Positions 7,607-17,141 are shown, numbered from the stretch's first letter. The stretch: 64,000 nt of DNA from UBA2040 sp963977135 (GCA_963977135.1 CAXBNN010000003.1:248001-312000), one strand, 5' to 3'. The notes: generated by a model not told the origin, from the letters alone. A program made the numbers and translations.

Positions 7607-10600
7607 GTCTGCATTCGATCGTTTGATTCAACAAATTGATTCGTTTATTCGAAAATATTATAAGAACGAAATCATAAAAGGTCTTATCCTTTTTATCGGT
7701 GTTTTGTTGGGTTCATTCCTTTTGGTTACTTTTTTGGAATACATAGGGCGATTTAACTCTTATGTTCGTGGCGTGTTATTTTTCGGATTTATCGGTGTGA
7801 ACCTATATATATTCGGCAGGTATCTTTTGACCTCCTTAATAAAGCTGAGCTCATTTGGTAAAAGAATTAATAGAAATCAAGCGGCTAGTATTATAGGTTC
7901 TTTCTTTCCTCAAATATCAGACCGATTGGTTAATACACTTCAGTTGAATGAAACGGGTAACGAAGGAAATTTTGAACTTATTCGCGCAAGTGTTGTTCAG
8001 CGCTCTAATGCTTTGGGTGTGTTTAATTTTGGTGACGCCATAGATTTATCAAGTAACAGAAAGCACGCGAAATGGTTGATCCCTCTGTTTATTATCTTGC
8101 TAGGAATAGCTGTCATTGCTCCAAAAATACTGACTCAGGGAACAGAAAGGGTGGTAAACTATAATAAAGAATTTGTTCCTGAAGCACCGTTCAAATTCCT
8201 TTTGCAGAATAATAAATTGATTATCGAAGAAGGAGAGGATGCACCCGTAGATGTTAAAATTATTGGTTCAGCTATCCCGGACAAAGTGTATTTGGTTTCG
8301 GAACAAGGCAAGTTTTTGATGAATTGGAAAACGAAGAACGAGGCAGAATATACGCTGGCAAAGTTATCTGATAATGTTTCCTTCTACTTTGAAGCGAACG
8401 GGTTTAAATCCGAAGAGTTTTCAATTAATATCCTCCCAAAATCGACCATTGGCAAGTTAGAAGCAAAAATCCATTACCCAAGTTATTTGGGCAGAAAGGA
8501 TGAAGTTGTTCAGAATTCTGGAGACTTGAATGTTCCGGAGGGTACATTAATTGAATGGTCTTTCTTAACAAAGAACACTAAGAAAGTCACAGTTAATGAC
8601 GGCAGCAAGAGTGAAATATTCACGACAGATGGCTTTAAGCTTAAACGAACCATAAGAAATGATTTATCTCTAAAAGTGAAATTGGAGAATAAACAGTCTG
8701 GCAAAATAGACTCAACGAAAATGTCTATTATCTCCATTCGGGATGCTTTTCCGTCTATAATAGTTAAAGAGGTAAAGGATACAGTAAGTGACGGGTTACG
8801 TTTCTTTTCTGGTAATATATCAGATGACTATGGACTTAGTGCTCTGACCTTTGTTTATAAAGTAATAAATAAAGATGGTAAAACACGAGAAGAAAGATTA
8901 TCAGTTTTGTCTCCAAAGGGAACTGATCTCCCTTTTGATTTTGGAGTGGATTTCAGACGTGAAAAACTTCAAATAGAAGATAGAATAGAATATTATTTCG
9001 TAGTCGGCGACAATGACGGAGTGAATGGAAGTAAAACTTCTCGCAGTCAAATGTTTACATACCAACTACCTACTTTAGAGGAACTGAACGAAGACCGTGA
9101 AAAAGACCAAGAACAAACCAAAGAAGATCTTGCGGCTTTGCTAAATAAAGCAAAAGAGTTCCAAAAGAATGTGGAACGTCTGAAAAAGGATGTAATGAAC
9201 AGTAAATCAATTGATTGGAAGGCTAAAAACCAATTAGATAAGCTCAAGGCCGATCAAATGGAGTTAAACAAATCGCTTCAGAACCTTCAGCAAAATATGG
9301 AGAAGAGTGTTCAAGAGAAAGACCAATTGTCAGAGATGGACCCTTTATTGCTTGAAAAGCAAGCGCAGATTGAAGAGTTGATGAAGGAGTTGATGGATGA
9401 TGAAATGATGGAGTTGCTGAAGAAACTTGAAGAGTTGATGAAAGCCCAGAATAAAGATCAAATCCAGAATGAGTTAAATAAATTGGATCAAAATGCTGAG
9501 GACAGAAATAAGCAATTAGATAGGAGCCTTGAAATGCTTAAAAAACTTCAGGTGAATGAGAAGATTGATGATATTGAAAAGGAGTTGAAGGATTTGGCTG
9601 ATGAACAAAGAAAACTAAAGGACGAACTTGAGAAAGATAAATTGAACAGTGAAAAAGGAAAAGAAAAACAAGATGAACTAAACAAGAAGTTTGAGGACAT
9701 CAAAGACGATTTGGAACAGTTGAAAAAGCTGAATGATGAATTGGAGCGACCGATGAATTTGGATGAAAAGAAAGAGGACAAAGAGAAGATTACAGAGGAA
9801 ATGAAAGACGCTTCAGAGGGTCTTGATAAAAACAAGAAAAGTAAAGCTGGTGAGAAGCAACAACAATCTGCCGAAGATTTAGAAAAACTTGCGGAGGATT
9901 TAAATAAGATGCAAGAAGAGGCAAATGCTGAACAAGAAGGTGAGGACATTGTGATGTTGAGAAGAATTTTGAAAAACCTTATGACTTTGTCTTTCGATCA
10001 GGAGAGTGTAATGAAAAAGTTTGCCAAGGTGATTGATAGTGACCCGAATTATAAATTGCATGGTCGCAAGCAACGTTCGATTATTGACGATACGAAAATG
10101 GTCAGGGATTCATTAGAGGCTTTGGCTAAAAGACAACCTAAAATTGCATCATTTGTGGATGCTGAGTTAAATGAAATAAAAAAGAATCATTCTTTGAGTT
10201 TAGAAGATATCGATGAGCATAGAAAGAATGAAATGGGTCAACACCAGCAGTATGTCATGACTAGCTATAATAATTTGGCACTCTTGCTTAATGAAAGTTT
10301 AGAAAGTATGCAGAAAGCCGCTCGTGAAAGCAAGCCCGGTTCCGGAAGTTGTGATAAACCTGGTGGCAAAGGTAAGCCTAAACCCGGTGTTGGTAAACCC
10401 GGCATGTCTGATATGAAGCAAATGCTTAAAAAGCAGTTGGAAGCCATGGAGAAAGGAAAGAGCCCAGGAGGGAAAAAACCGGGAGATTCACCGGGAGGTC
10501 AAAGTCCTGGAGGATCAGAAGGAGATCCAATGCCTGGCATGGGAAACAAACAAATTTCTAAAATGGCTGCTGAGCAATCTGCGATTCGTCAGCGATTAGA

Positions 10601-10964
10601 GCAGCTGCGAGATGAGCTTAATAAAGAAGGTAAAGGCCAAGGAAATGGATTGAATCCGTTGATAAATGAATTAGACAAGCAGGAAAGGGATCTATTGAAT
10701 AAGAACTTTTCGTCACAATTGATAACCCGCCAAAAGGAAATACTTACAAGATTGTTGGAAAGTGAAAAGGCACTCATGGAGAGGGGTTTCGAAGAGAAAA
10801 GAGAATCTCAATCAGGAAAAGATAGAGGTTTTGGTAACCAAATTCGTTTTGAAGAGTATAACAAGGAAAAATTGAAGCAAGTTGAATTAATGCGTTCGGT
10901 TGATCCTGTGTTTAGAAAATACTATAAGGATAAGGCTAATCAGTATTTCAATTTGGCAATGTGA
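7605..10964 (+). CDS. Large DUF4175-like membrane protein with coiled coil
   Basis: The 1119-residue product starts with two membrane helices (about 22-45 and 52-72), has a third at about 152-172, then a beta-rich periplasmic part up to about 490. Residues about 490-790 are strongly charged (K, E, D, L, Q) and predicted coiled coil; about 910-985 is a glycine-proline-lysine-rich segment with repeated SPGG/KPG units; the rest is again helical. This matches the DUF4175 proteins seen in many Bacteroidota, whose function is not known to me. The stop overlaps the next gene's possible GTG by 4 bases, and the order continues to an RsbW-like ATPase and ybeY, so all are probably one transcript. Confidence 0.8.
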   Translation: MSAFDRLIQQIDSFIRKYYKNEIIKGLILFIGVLLGSFLLVTFLEYIGRFNSYVRGVLFFGFIGVNLYIFGRYLLTSLIKLSSFGKRINRNQAASIIGSFFPQISDRLVNTLQLNETGNEGNFELIRASVVQRSNALGVFNFGDAIDLSSNRKHAKWLIPLFIILLGIAVIAPKILTQGTERVVNYNKEFVPEAPFKFLLQNNKLIIEEGEDAPVDVKIIGSAIPDKVYLVSEQGKFLMNWKTKNEAEYTLAKLSDNVSFYFEANGFKSEEFSINILPKSTIGKLEAKIHYPSYLGRKDEVVQNSGDLNVPEGTLIEWSFLTKNTKKVTVNDGSKSEIFTTDGFKLKRTIRNDLSLKVKLENKQSGKIDSTKMSIISIRDAFPSIIVKEVKDTVSDGLRFFSGNISDDYGLSALTFVYKVINKDGKTREERLSVLSPKGTDLPFDFGVDFRREKLQIEDRIEYYFVVGDNDGVNGSKTSRSQMFTYQLPTLEELNEDREKDQEQTKEDLAALLNKAKEFQKNVERLKKDVMNSKSIDWKAKNQLDKLKADQMELNKSLQNLQQNMEKSVQEKDQLSEMDPLLLEKQAQIEELMKELMDDEMMELLKKLEELMKAQNKDQIQNELNKLDQNAEDRNKQLDRSLEMLKKLQVNEKIDDIEKELKDLADEQRKLKDELEKDKLNSEKGKEKQDELNKKFEDIKDDLEQLKKLNDELERPMNLDEKKEDKEKITEEMKDASEGLDKNKKSKAGEKQQQSAEDLEKLAEDLNKMQEEANAEQEGEDIVMLRRILKNLMTLSFDQESVMKKFAKVIDSDPNYKLHGRKQRSIIDDTKMVRDSLEALAKRQPKIASFVDAELNEIKKNHSLSLEDIDEHRKNEMGQHQQYVMTSYNNLALLLNESLESMQKAARESKPGSGSCDKPGGKGKPKPGVGKPGMSDMKQMLKKQLEAMEKGKSPGGKKPGDSPGGQSPGGSEGDPMPGMGNKQISKMAAEQSAIRQRLEQLRDELNKEGKGQGNGLNPLINELDKQERDLLNKNFSSQLITRQKEILTRLLESEKALMERGFEEKRESQSGKDRGFGNQIRFEEYNKEKLKQVELMRSVDPVFRKYYKDKANQYFNLAM

Positions 10965-10975
10965 TAACAGGATTT

Positions 10976-11395
10976 ATGAAAGAAGGATTTACTGTTCTAG
11001 AAGAAATTGGTGTACCATCAGATTTTGACCATCTACCAAATGTCGAGGGTTTAATAGATCGAATTTGTAACACGACTGGCGTAAGCGAAGACAATTATGG
11101 GAATGTTTTGATTGCCGTAACAGAAGCATTCAACAATGCAGTTGTTCATGGCAATAGCGGAGATGGATCTAAAGAGGTCTATGTGAAGGTAGCACAGAAT
11201 AAAGAAGAGCTTTGTTTTGTGGTCAAAGATCAAGGTCCAGGATTTGACTTTAATAGTGTTACTGACCCAACAGCTCCGGAGAATATAGAGAAAGAAAACG
11301 GCAGAGGAATTTATCTTATGCGACATCTAGCCGACGAAGTTGAGTTTGAAAATGAAGGTCGCGAAGTAGCGATTTATTTTAAACGTAATGCTTAG
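10976..11395 (+). CDS. RsbW-like ATP-binding protein (HATPase_c_2)
   Basis: A 139-residue single-domain GHKL ATPase of the anti-sigma/serine kinase type. The N box is VTEAFNNAVVHGN, the G1 box VKDQGPGFDF, and the G2 box ENGRGIYLMRHLADEV. Family members such as RsbW and SpoIIAB bind a sigma factor or phosphorylate an anti-anti-sigma partner; no such partner is adjacent here. The ATG at 10976 (MKEGFTVLEE) is preferred to a GTG at 10961 that overlaps the previous stop. Its stop overlaps the ybeY start, indicating coupled translation. Confidence 0.85.
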   Translation: MKEGFTVLEEIGVPSDFDHLPNVEGLIDRICNTTGVSEDNYGNVLIAVTEAFNNAVVHGNSGDGSKEVYVKVAQNKEELCFVVKDQGPGFDFNSVTDPTAPENIEKENGRGIYLMRHLADEVEFENEGREVAIYFKRNA

Positions 11396-11810
11396 CATCG
11401 ATTGGTTGTCCTTGACACCATTTGGAATAAATCAAGAGCAGCTCGAAAATTGGATATCTTTTTCTGTGAGGAATGAAGGTTTTAGTTTAGGTGAGTTAGC
11501 TGTAGTTTTCTGTTCCGATGATGAGCTTTTGGATATGAATGTTAAACACCTTGGCCATGATTATTTCACTGACATTATTACGTTTGATTACTGTGAGGAA
11601 GAGGTTTTAAGTGGTGACTTATTTATTAGTGTGGACCGTGTAAAAGACAACGCTAAATCATTAGGTGTTGGGTTTGAAGCGGAGCTCGACCGAGTAATTA
11701 TTCATGGGGTTTTACACCTATGTGGTTATGGTGATAAGACGGACGATGAGGTCGTCCAAATGAGGATAAAAGAGGATTTTTATTTAGGGAAAAGAGAAGG
11801 TTTCACGTGA
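11388..11810 (+). CDS. ybeY: Endoribonuclease YbeY (16S rRNA maturation)
   Basis: YbeY is a metal-dependent RNase that acts in 16S rRNA 3'-end maturation and ribosome quality control. The 140-residue protein has the family's landmarks: DYFTDIITFDY in the middle, the SGDLFISVDRV segment, and the metal motif near residues 105-115. That motif here is HGVLHLCGYGD: the third ligand, histidine in the usual H-x3-H-x5-H form, is aspartate. It starts within the end of the RsbW-like gene. Its last codons overlap the first parS-like palindrome. Confidence 0.93.
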   Translation: MLSIDWLSLTPFGINQEQLENWISFSVRNEGFSLGELAVVFCSDDELLDMNVKHLGHDYFTDIITFDYCEEEVLSGDLFISVDRVKDNAKSLGVGFEAELDRVIIHGVLHLCGYGDKTDDEVVQMRIKEDFYLGKREGFT

Positions 11811-11814
11811 AACC
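11799..11814. promoter_or_regulatory. parS-like site 1
   Basis: GGTTTCACGTGAAACC is a perfect 16-base palindrome whose inner 14 bases equal the core of the chromosomal ParB-binding consensus TGTTTCACGTGAAACA. It overlaps the end of ybeY. Confidence 0.85.
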
Positions 11815-11854
11815 TTTTTTTATGCTTGGTTACTCTGTTTAGTAGGAGTAATTT

Positions 11855-11870
11855 TGTTCCACGTGAAACA
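11855..11870. promoter_or_regulatory. parS site 2
   Basis: TGTTCCACGTGAAACA fits the consensus TGTTNCACGTGAAACA at every position. It lies 40 bases after site 1 and 6 bases before the mnmG start codon. Confidence 0.9.
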
Positions 11871-11876
11871 AAAGAT

Positions 11877-13748
11877 ATGTTGAAAGAATATGATGTTGTT
11901 GTAATTGGTGGTGGTCATGCAGGTTGTGAAGCGGCGGATGCTGCTGGACGCCTTGGCGCCTCCGTGTTACTTGTTACGATGAACATGAATACGATTGCTC
12001 AAATGAGTTGCAATCCAGCAATGGGTGGTGTTGCAAAGGGACAGATTGTTCGGGAAATTGATGCCTTGGGAGGCGGTTCGGGAATCGTGTCTGACCTGAG
12101 TGCTATTCAATTCCGTATGTTGAATCTTTCAAAAGGACCGGCGATGTGGTCTCCGAGAACACAGAATGACCGAATGAAGTTTGCAGAAGAGTGGAGACTT
12201 CTTTTGGAAAGAAATCTGAATGTTGATTTTTGGCAAGACATGGCAACTGGTTTGATTGTGGAGCAGGGAAAAGTTGTTGGTGTAAAGACCGCAATGGGAA
12301 TAGACATTCGAGCGAAGTCTGTTGTTTTGACGAATGGCACTTTTTTGAATGGTTTAATTCACATTGGCGAAAAGCAATTCGGCGGTGGGCGTGTGGGCGA
12401 AAAGGCTGCAACGGGAATTACAGCGGATTTGGTGAAGTTGGGTTTCGAAGCCGGTAGAATGAAAACAGGCACACCCCCAAGAGTTGATGGTCGTTCTTTG
12501 GATTATTCTAAAATGGAAGTTCAACCTGGAGACACTAAACCGAGCAAGTTTAGTTACACTAATACTTCTCCTTTAACTGAACAACGAAATTGCTGGATAA
12601 CATATACTAATATCGAAACACATGATTTGCTTCGAACTGGTTTCGACAAATCGCCGATGTTTAATGGAGCGATTAAAAGTACTGGACCTAGATATTGTCC
12701 TAGTATAGAAGATAAGATTAATCGATTTGCTGATAAAGATAGACATCAAATTTTTGTTGAACCAGAAGGTTGGAATACTGTTGAGATTTATGTGAATGGA
12801 TTTAGTACTAGTTTGCCAGAAGAAGTTCAGTTGAAAGCAATGCAAGCAATACCAGGGTTCGAAAAAGCGAAAATGTTTAGGCCGGGTTACGCTATTGAAT
12901 ACGATTATTTCCCGCCAACACAATTGAAACATACTTTAGAAACAAAGCTTGTCGAGGGTCTTTATTTTGCAGGACAAATTAATGGAACCACGGGTTACGA
13001 AGAAGCAGGATGCCAGGGATTGATGGCCGGTTCAAATGCCGCACTCAAAGTTCAAGAAAAGGCGCCATTTATTTTAGGAAGGGATCAAGCTTATATTGGC
13101 GTCTTAATAGATGACTTAATAACGAAAGGAACGCAGGAACCATATCGAATGTTTACAAGTCGTGCTGAATATAGATTGTTGTTGCGCCAGGATAATGCCG
13201 ATGTGCGTTTAACTCCATTAGCGCACTCTTTGGGCATGATTGGAGATGACATGCTTGAAAAGGTTAATCTAAAAGTTAAAGCTACACAAGAAATGATTGG
13301 TTTTTTGCGAAGCGAAGGCATACCTCCTGAACTAGCGAATCCAGTATTAGAAAGTCGCGAAAGCTCTCCGATTAGTCAGCAAGTCAAAATAAATCAACTG
13401 TTGACTAGGCCGCATGTGTCGATGGACGACATTTTTGAAATGAGTCCAGCAGTAAAAGAAAAGGCTTCTGTCATGAATAGTATTCATGCTGACTCTGTTG
13501 AACAAGCGGAAATTTTAGTGAAGTACGAAGGTTACCTGGCGAGAGAACAAGAAATGGCTGATAAACAAAATCGTTTAGAGAATTTATTGATACCAGATCA
13601 TTTCGATTACCTGAAAATGGAAAGCATGAGTTTTGAGTCTAGAGAGAAGTTGACAAAAATAAGACCTGCTACAATTGGTCAAGCAAGTCGAGTGAGTGGC
13701 GTATCTCCAAGTGACATTTCTGTGATTTTAATTCATTTGGGTCGTTAG
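11877..13748 (+). CDS. mnmG: tRNA uridine-5-carboxymethylaminomethyl modification enzyme MnmG
   Basis: MnmG (GidA) is an FAD protein that, with MnmE, adds the carboxymethylaminomethyl group to U34 of certain tRNAs. The product from the ATG at 11877 is 623 residues, the usual size. The FAD-binding VVVIGGGHAGCEAADAAGRLG segment opens the protein; MSCNPAMGGVAKGQIVREIDALGG, the KTGTPPRVDG motif and GLYFAGQINGTTGYEEAGCQG follow. An earlier ATG at 11826 would add 17 residues over a parS site and is less likely. mnmE lies at 27.5 kb in the same window. The gene is bracketed by parS-like sites, as gidA often lies near the origin in bacteria. Confidence 0.97.
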   Translation: MLKEYDVVVIGGGHAGCEAADAAGRLGASVLLVTMNMNTIAQMSCNPAMGGVAKGQIVREIDALGGGSGIVSDLSAIQFRMLNLSKGPAMWSPRTQNDRMKFAEEWRLLLERNLNVDFWQDMATGLIVEQGKVVGVKTAMGIDIRAKSVVLTNGTFLNGLIHIGEKQFGGGRVGEKAATGITADLVKLGFEAGRMKTGTPPRVDGRSLDYSKMEVQPGDTKPSKFSYTNTSPLTEQRNCWITYTNIETHDLLRTGFDKSPMFNGAIKSTGPRYCPSIEDKINRFADKDRHQIFVEPEGWNTVEIYVNGFSTSLPEEVQLKAMQAIPGFEKAKMFRPGYAIEYDYFPPTQLKHTLETKLVEGLYFAGQINGTTGYEEAGCQGLMAGSNAALKVQEKAPFILGRDQAYIGVLIDDLITKGTQEPYRMFTSRAEYRLLLRQDNADVRLTPLAHSLGMIGDDMLEKVNLKVKATQEMIGFLRSEGIPPELANPVLESRESSPISQQVKINQLLTRPHVSMDDIFEMSPAVKEKASVMNSIHADSVEQAEILVKYEGYLAREQEMADKQNRLENLLIPDHFDYLKMESMSFESREKLTKIRPATIGQASRVSGVSPSDISVILIHLGR

Positions 13749-13762
13749 TTTCACGTGAAACA
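13747..13762. promoter_or_regulatory. parS-like site 3
   Basis: AGTTTCACGTGAAACA differs from the TGTTTCACGTGAAACA consensus only in the first base. It begins at the last bases of the mnmG stop codon. Confidence 0.88.
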
Positions 13763-13941
13763 CTTTTTTGGACGACAACAGGGCTGTTTTAGTCGATTTC
13801 TCGCCCTAATTGCGTTTTTCAAAGGACATATAGGGCCCCAACTCGAGATAGCGCAATAGAACAAGTGTTTTTTAAGATTAGATCTTTTGTTTAGTTAATA
13901 TAGTTTGAATATCTGATATTCAACAGAATAGAATAAAACAA

Positions 13942-15855
13942 TTAGTCTTTAGCCTCTATCCAATCACCATTTTTTCTTATTAATTCTACTAAAGCCTCAA
14001 CAGCTTCTTCTTCTGGAATGTTTTTGGCAACAACAGTTTTTTCTTTGTATAGATTTATTTTTCCAGGGCCAGTTCCTACATAACCGTAGTCAGCGTCTGC
14101 CATTTCTCCGGGGCCATTTACTATACATCCCATAATACCAATTTTCAAACCTTTTAAGTGAGACGTTCGTTTTCGAATTTTGGCTGTTGTTTCTTGTAGA
14201 TCAAATAAGGTCCTTCCGCAAGAAGGACAAGAAATGTATTCCGTTTTAGAAATTCTCGTTCGTGTAGCTTGAAGAATTCCAAAAGAAGTTGCGTTAATTG
14301 TTTTGATAGGTTGGTTAGCTGTAATCCACAAACCTTCACCGAAACCATCAATCAGTATGCTTCCAGCATCGCTAGAACTGTATAATTGAAACGTTTCTTC
14401 ATCGGCTAAATCATATTCGTAACGAAGTATAATAGGATTTTTTAACCCATAATTCGCTAATTCATTGATAATTTTGCGAAAAACTTGAGTTTTATTGTCA
14501 TACTTGGTCGTTAAAATAAAGATGGCATTAGGATGATTTTTAAGATCTTCGGACACTATAAATTCACCCTTTGGTTGAAAGAAATAATTTCCAGGAACAT
14601 CTATAAGCTCAGAAGTCAAGGGGTAATAACCGCTTTTATTTTGATAATGCGACAACCATTTATTGTAATCTACAACAACACCAAGGGTGCCAGGAACCTC
14701 AAAGTTTATTTCATTTTCTCCAATATAAACGTAATCGGCGGCTTGGTCCATCAAATTCCATTTGTCCAATTCGATGGAATAGGTATAACCAAACCCAAAA
14801 AAATTAGCAGGCTTTATAGCGTCCTTTCCACTAAGATCTGCGAAAACTACTGGAACATGGGAGCCACCAATATTGTGGTGTTCTATACCGTGATGCTTTT
14901 CGTAATAATATGGTGAATACGTTAGCGCCGAATTATAATTTATAATGTGAATGTTATTTTGGTTCTTATATTTTTCGGCCAATTTTCGAGCAACGGGAAT
15001 TTCAAATTCGGGTTCCTCCGTAAGTGAAACACGTATAGTATCACCTAAGCCGTCTTCCAAAAGAGCACCTATGCCTACGGCAGATTTGATTCGACCATCT
15101 TCACCATCACCAGCTTCAGTAACTCCTAAATGCAAAGGATAGCAACGTCCATTTTCTAACATTGTTGCGGCTAATAGACGATAGGCTTGCACCATAACAA
15201 CGGTATTACTCGCTTTCATGGAAATTACTAATTCATGATAGTCGTGTTTTTCACAAATACGGATAAATTCCATAGCGGATTCTACCATTCCAAGCGGTGT
15301 ATCGCCATATCTCGATAATATACGATCGGAAAGTGATCCGTGATTTGTACCAATTCGCATGGCTGTTTTTTTCTCTTTACAGAGAAGAACTAATGGTGTA
15401 AATTTTAATTCAATTCTTTCAAGTTCGGAAGAATAGGCCTCATCGGTGTAAATAATATCCTCGAACTTCTTTTTATCGGCATAATTCCCTGGGTTGACTC
15501 GAACTTTTTCAACTATTTCAGCTGCAATTTCAGCTGCATTTGGTGTGAAGTGAATATCAGCTACAAGCGGCGCTTTATATCCAAGTTTTTGCAAGCCTTC
15601 GCGGATGTTTTTTAAGTTATAAGCTTCATTTTTACTTGGAGCTGTTAATCTCACTAGTTCGCAACCAGCATCAATCATACGTGCCGATTGTTGAATTGAT
15701 AAATCTGTATCCATCGTATTAGTGGTTGTCATCGATTGTAAACGAATGGGGTTTTCACCTCCAATACCAACAGGCCCGACATTAACAGCCAAGGTTTTTA
15801 ATCGTTTACGATTATAAATATCAACACAATACGGTTTATTTGATTTATTATCCAT
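13942..15855 (-). CDS. ispG: 4-hydroxy-3-methylbut-2-enyl diphosphate synthase (long form)
   Basis: IspG (GcpE) is the [4Fe-4S] enzyme of the MEP isoprenoid pathway that turns methylerythritol cyclodiphosphate into HMBPP. The 637 residues include the N-terminal TIM barrel (RLQSMTTTNTMDT, then VADIHFTPNAA), a long middle insertion shared with Bacteroidota, Chlamydia and plants, and the C-terminal cluster domain with CPSCGR (about 543-548) and GCIVNGPGEM (about 576-585). The ATG at 15855 is chosen because an upstream in-frame ATG at 15876 falls inside the -7 element of its promoter. dxr of the same pathway is at 55-56 kb. Confidence 0.96.
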   Translation of the reverse strand: MDNKSNKPYCVDIYNRKRLKTLAVNVGPVGIGGENPIRLQSMTTTNTMDTDLSIQQSARMIDAGCELVRLTAPSKNEAYNLKNIREGLQKLGYKAPLVADIHFTPNAAEIAAEIVEKVRVNPGNYADKKKFEDIIYTDEAYSSELERIELKFTPLVLLCKEKKTAMRIGTNHGSLSDRILSRYGDTPLGMVESAMEFIRICEKHDYHELVISMKASNTVVMVQAYRLLAATMLENGRCYPLHLGVTEAGDGEDGRIKSAVGIGALLEDGLGDTIRVSLTEEPEFEIPVARKLAEKYKNQNNIHIINYNSALTYSPYYYEKHHGIEHHNIGGSHVPVVFADLSGKDAIKPANFFGFGYTYSIELDKWNLMDQAADYVYIGENEINFEVPGTLGVVVDYNKWLSHYQNKSGYYPLTSELIDVPGNYFFQPKGEFIVSEDLKNHPNAIFILTTKYDNKTQVFRKIINELANYGLKNPIILRYEYDLADEETFQLYSSSDAGSILIDGFGEGLWITANQPIKTINATSFGILQATRTRISKTEYISCPSCGRTLFDLQETTAKIRKRTSHLKGLKIGIMGCIVNGPGEMADADYGYVGTGPGKINLYKEKTVVAKNIPEEEAVEALVELIRKNGDWIEAKD

Positions 15856-15873
15856 TGAAAAAGATTTGTGTGA

Positions 15874-15903
15874 CAAAGTTATTGAAAGTCATAACTAATC
15901 AAA
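15874..15903 (-). promoter_or_regulatory. Promoter of ispG
   Basis: On the minus strand TTTG (15900-15903), an 18-base spacer and TAACTTTG (15874-15881) match the phylum consensus closely. The position rules out the longer ispG start. Confidence 0.75.
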
Positions 15904-16001
15904 GTGAAAATAGAGTGATTTTGTTTGTGTTTTTTTTACCATTTAAGCACAAAATCTGTTTGTATTTGTTAATATGTGGTTCGCCATGAGTAATAATAGA
16001 T

Positions 16002-16009
16002 TAACTTTG
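16002..16009 (+). promoter_or_regulatory. -7 element of the desaturase gene
   Basis: TAACTTTG lies only 7 bases before the start codon at 16017, so the transcript would be nearly leaderless. No clear -33 TTG is seen at the expected distance. Confidence 0.5.
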
Positions 16010-16016
16010 CAACCGT

Positions 16017-17138
16017 ATGAGTACAACGAATTTACATTATTCTGAAATAAAATTTTCAGAAAACCATAATGAGGAGTTTTATAAAACTCTCAGATCCAGG
16101 GTTATGGATTATTTTAAAACTACAGGAAAATCAAGACATGGAAATGCTAAAATGGTTACTAAAACCATTATTATGTTTTCAATGTATTTCATTCCTTTTG
16201 CCCTTATAGTTACAGTTATAGATTCAAATCTTTTAGGATATTTAGCTTGGGTAATCATGGGGTTTGGAATGGCTGGCATCGGTTTATCGGTGATGCATGA
16301 TGCAAATCATGGAGCCTATTCTAAAAATGACAATGTCAATAAATGGGTGGGTTTAATTATTCTAGCTATAGGCGGAAGCGGGATGAATTGGAGAATCCAA
16401 CACAATGTTCTGCATCATACCTTTACCAATGTTGACGGAATAGATGAGGATATTGATCCAGGAAAAGTAATGCGCTTTTCTCCTCACAAGGAAAGAAGGT
16501 CTGCACATAAATTCCAGCATTTGTATGCTTGGTTTTTATATGGAATGATGACAATTCTTTGGTTTACGACTAAAGACTTCAAGCAATTGGAAAGATATAA
16601 AAGAATGGATTTGCTTAAAACACAAGGCATGACTTATAATAAGGCATTGATTGGGCTTATTATTTCGAAAGTCCTATATGTTGGAATAATCGTTGGGCTA
16701 CCCTTGTATTTTTCAAGCATTTCTCCTTGGGTTATTCTAGCAGGCTTTTTTACAATGCACTTTATTTGTGGTGTTTGGTTAGGAATTATTTTCCAACCTG
16801 CTCATTGTGTGCCTTCAAGCAATTATCCAGCTCCGGATGTATCTGGAAATATCGATGCGGATTGGGCGGTAAGTCAAATGTACAATACGTCGAATTTTGC
16901 ACCAGGAGCAAAATTTTTCTCATGGTATGTTGGTGGTTTGAATTACCAAGTTGAACATCATTTGTTTCCAAACATTTGTCACGTTCATTATCCAGATATT
17001 TCGAAGATCGTTAGTGAAACGGCGAAAGAATACAACATCCCTTACAATAGTTTTAAGACATTTGGTATTGCTTTGCGCGAGCACGCTAGAATGTTATACA
17101 ACCTAGGTCATTATGACAATGCTCCGGGGTTACATTAA
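16017..17138 (+). CDS. Membrane fatty acid (acyl-CoA/acyl-lipid) desaturase
   Basis: A 373-residue integral membrane di-iron desaturase. The three histidine boxes are HDANH (94-98), HNVLHH (129-134) and VEHHLFP (about 312-318), placed between two pairs of hydrophobic segments (about 48-92 and 208-255). The Q-x-EHH third box and the N-terminal region without a cytochrome b5 domain resemble front-end or linoleoyl-CoA type desaturases common in Flavobacteriia, but the position of the double bond cannot be told. MmcQ and S4-domain genes follow on the same strand after 3 bases, so the three are probably cotranscribed. Confidence 0.92.
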   Translation: MSTTNLHYSEIKFSENHNEEFYKTLRSRVMDYFKTTGKSRHGNAKMVTKTIIMFSMYFIPFALIVTVIDSNLLGYLAWVIMGFGMAGIGLSVMHDANHGAYSKNDNVNKWVGLIILAIGGSGMNWRIQHNVLHHTFTNVDGIDEDIDPGKVMRFSPHKERRSAHKFQHLYAWFLYGMMTILWFTTKDFKQLERYKRMDLLKTQGMTYNKALIGLIISKVLYVGIIVGLPLYFSSISPWVILAGFFTMHFICGVWLGIIFQPAHCVPSSNYPAPDVSGNIDADWAVSQMYNTSNFAPGAKFFSWYVGGLNYQVEHHLFPNICHVHYPDISKIVSETAKEYNIPYNSFKTFGIALREHARMLYNLGHYDNAPGLH

Positions 17139-17141
17139 AAT

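Noticed and set aside
9548..9949. A 133-codon serine/phenylalanine-rich frame on the minus strand
   Set aside because: It is the antisense of the lysine/glutamate-rich coiled coil of the DUF4175-like gene, whose codons give S and F on the other strand.
12103..12411. Overlapping minus-strand frames inside mnmG
   Set aside because: They oppose a well-conserved gene and have no recognisable domain.
11799..13762. Calling an origin of replication at the parS cluster
   Set aside because: There is no cluster of DnaA boxes, no AT-rich unwinding region with repeats and no dnaA, parA or parB gene in the window.
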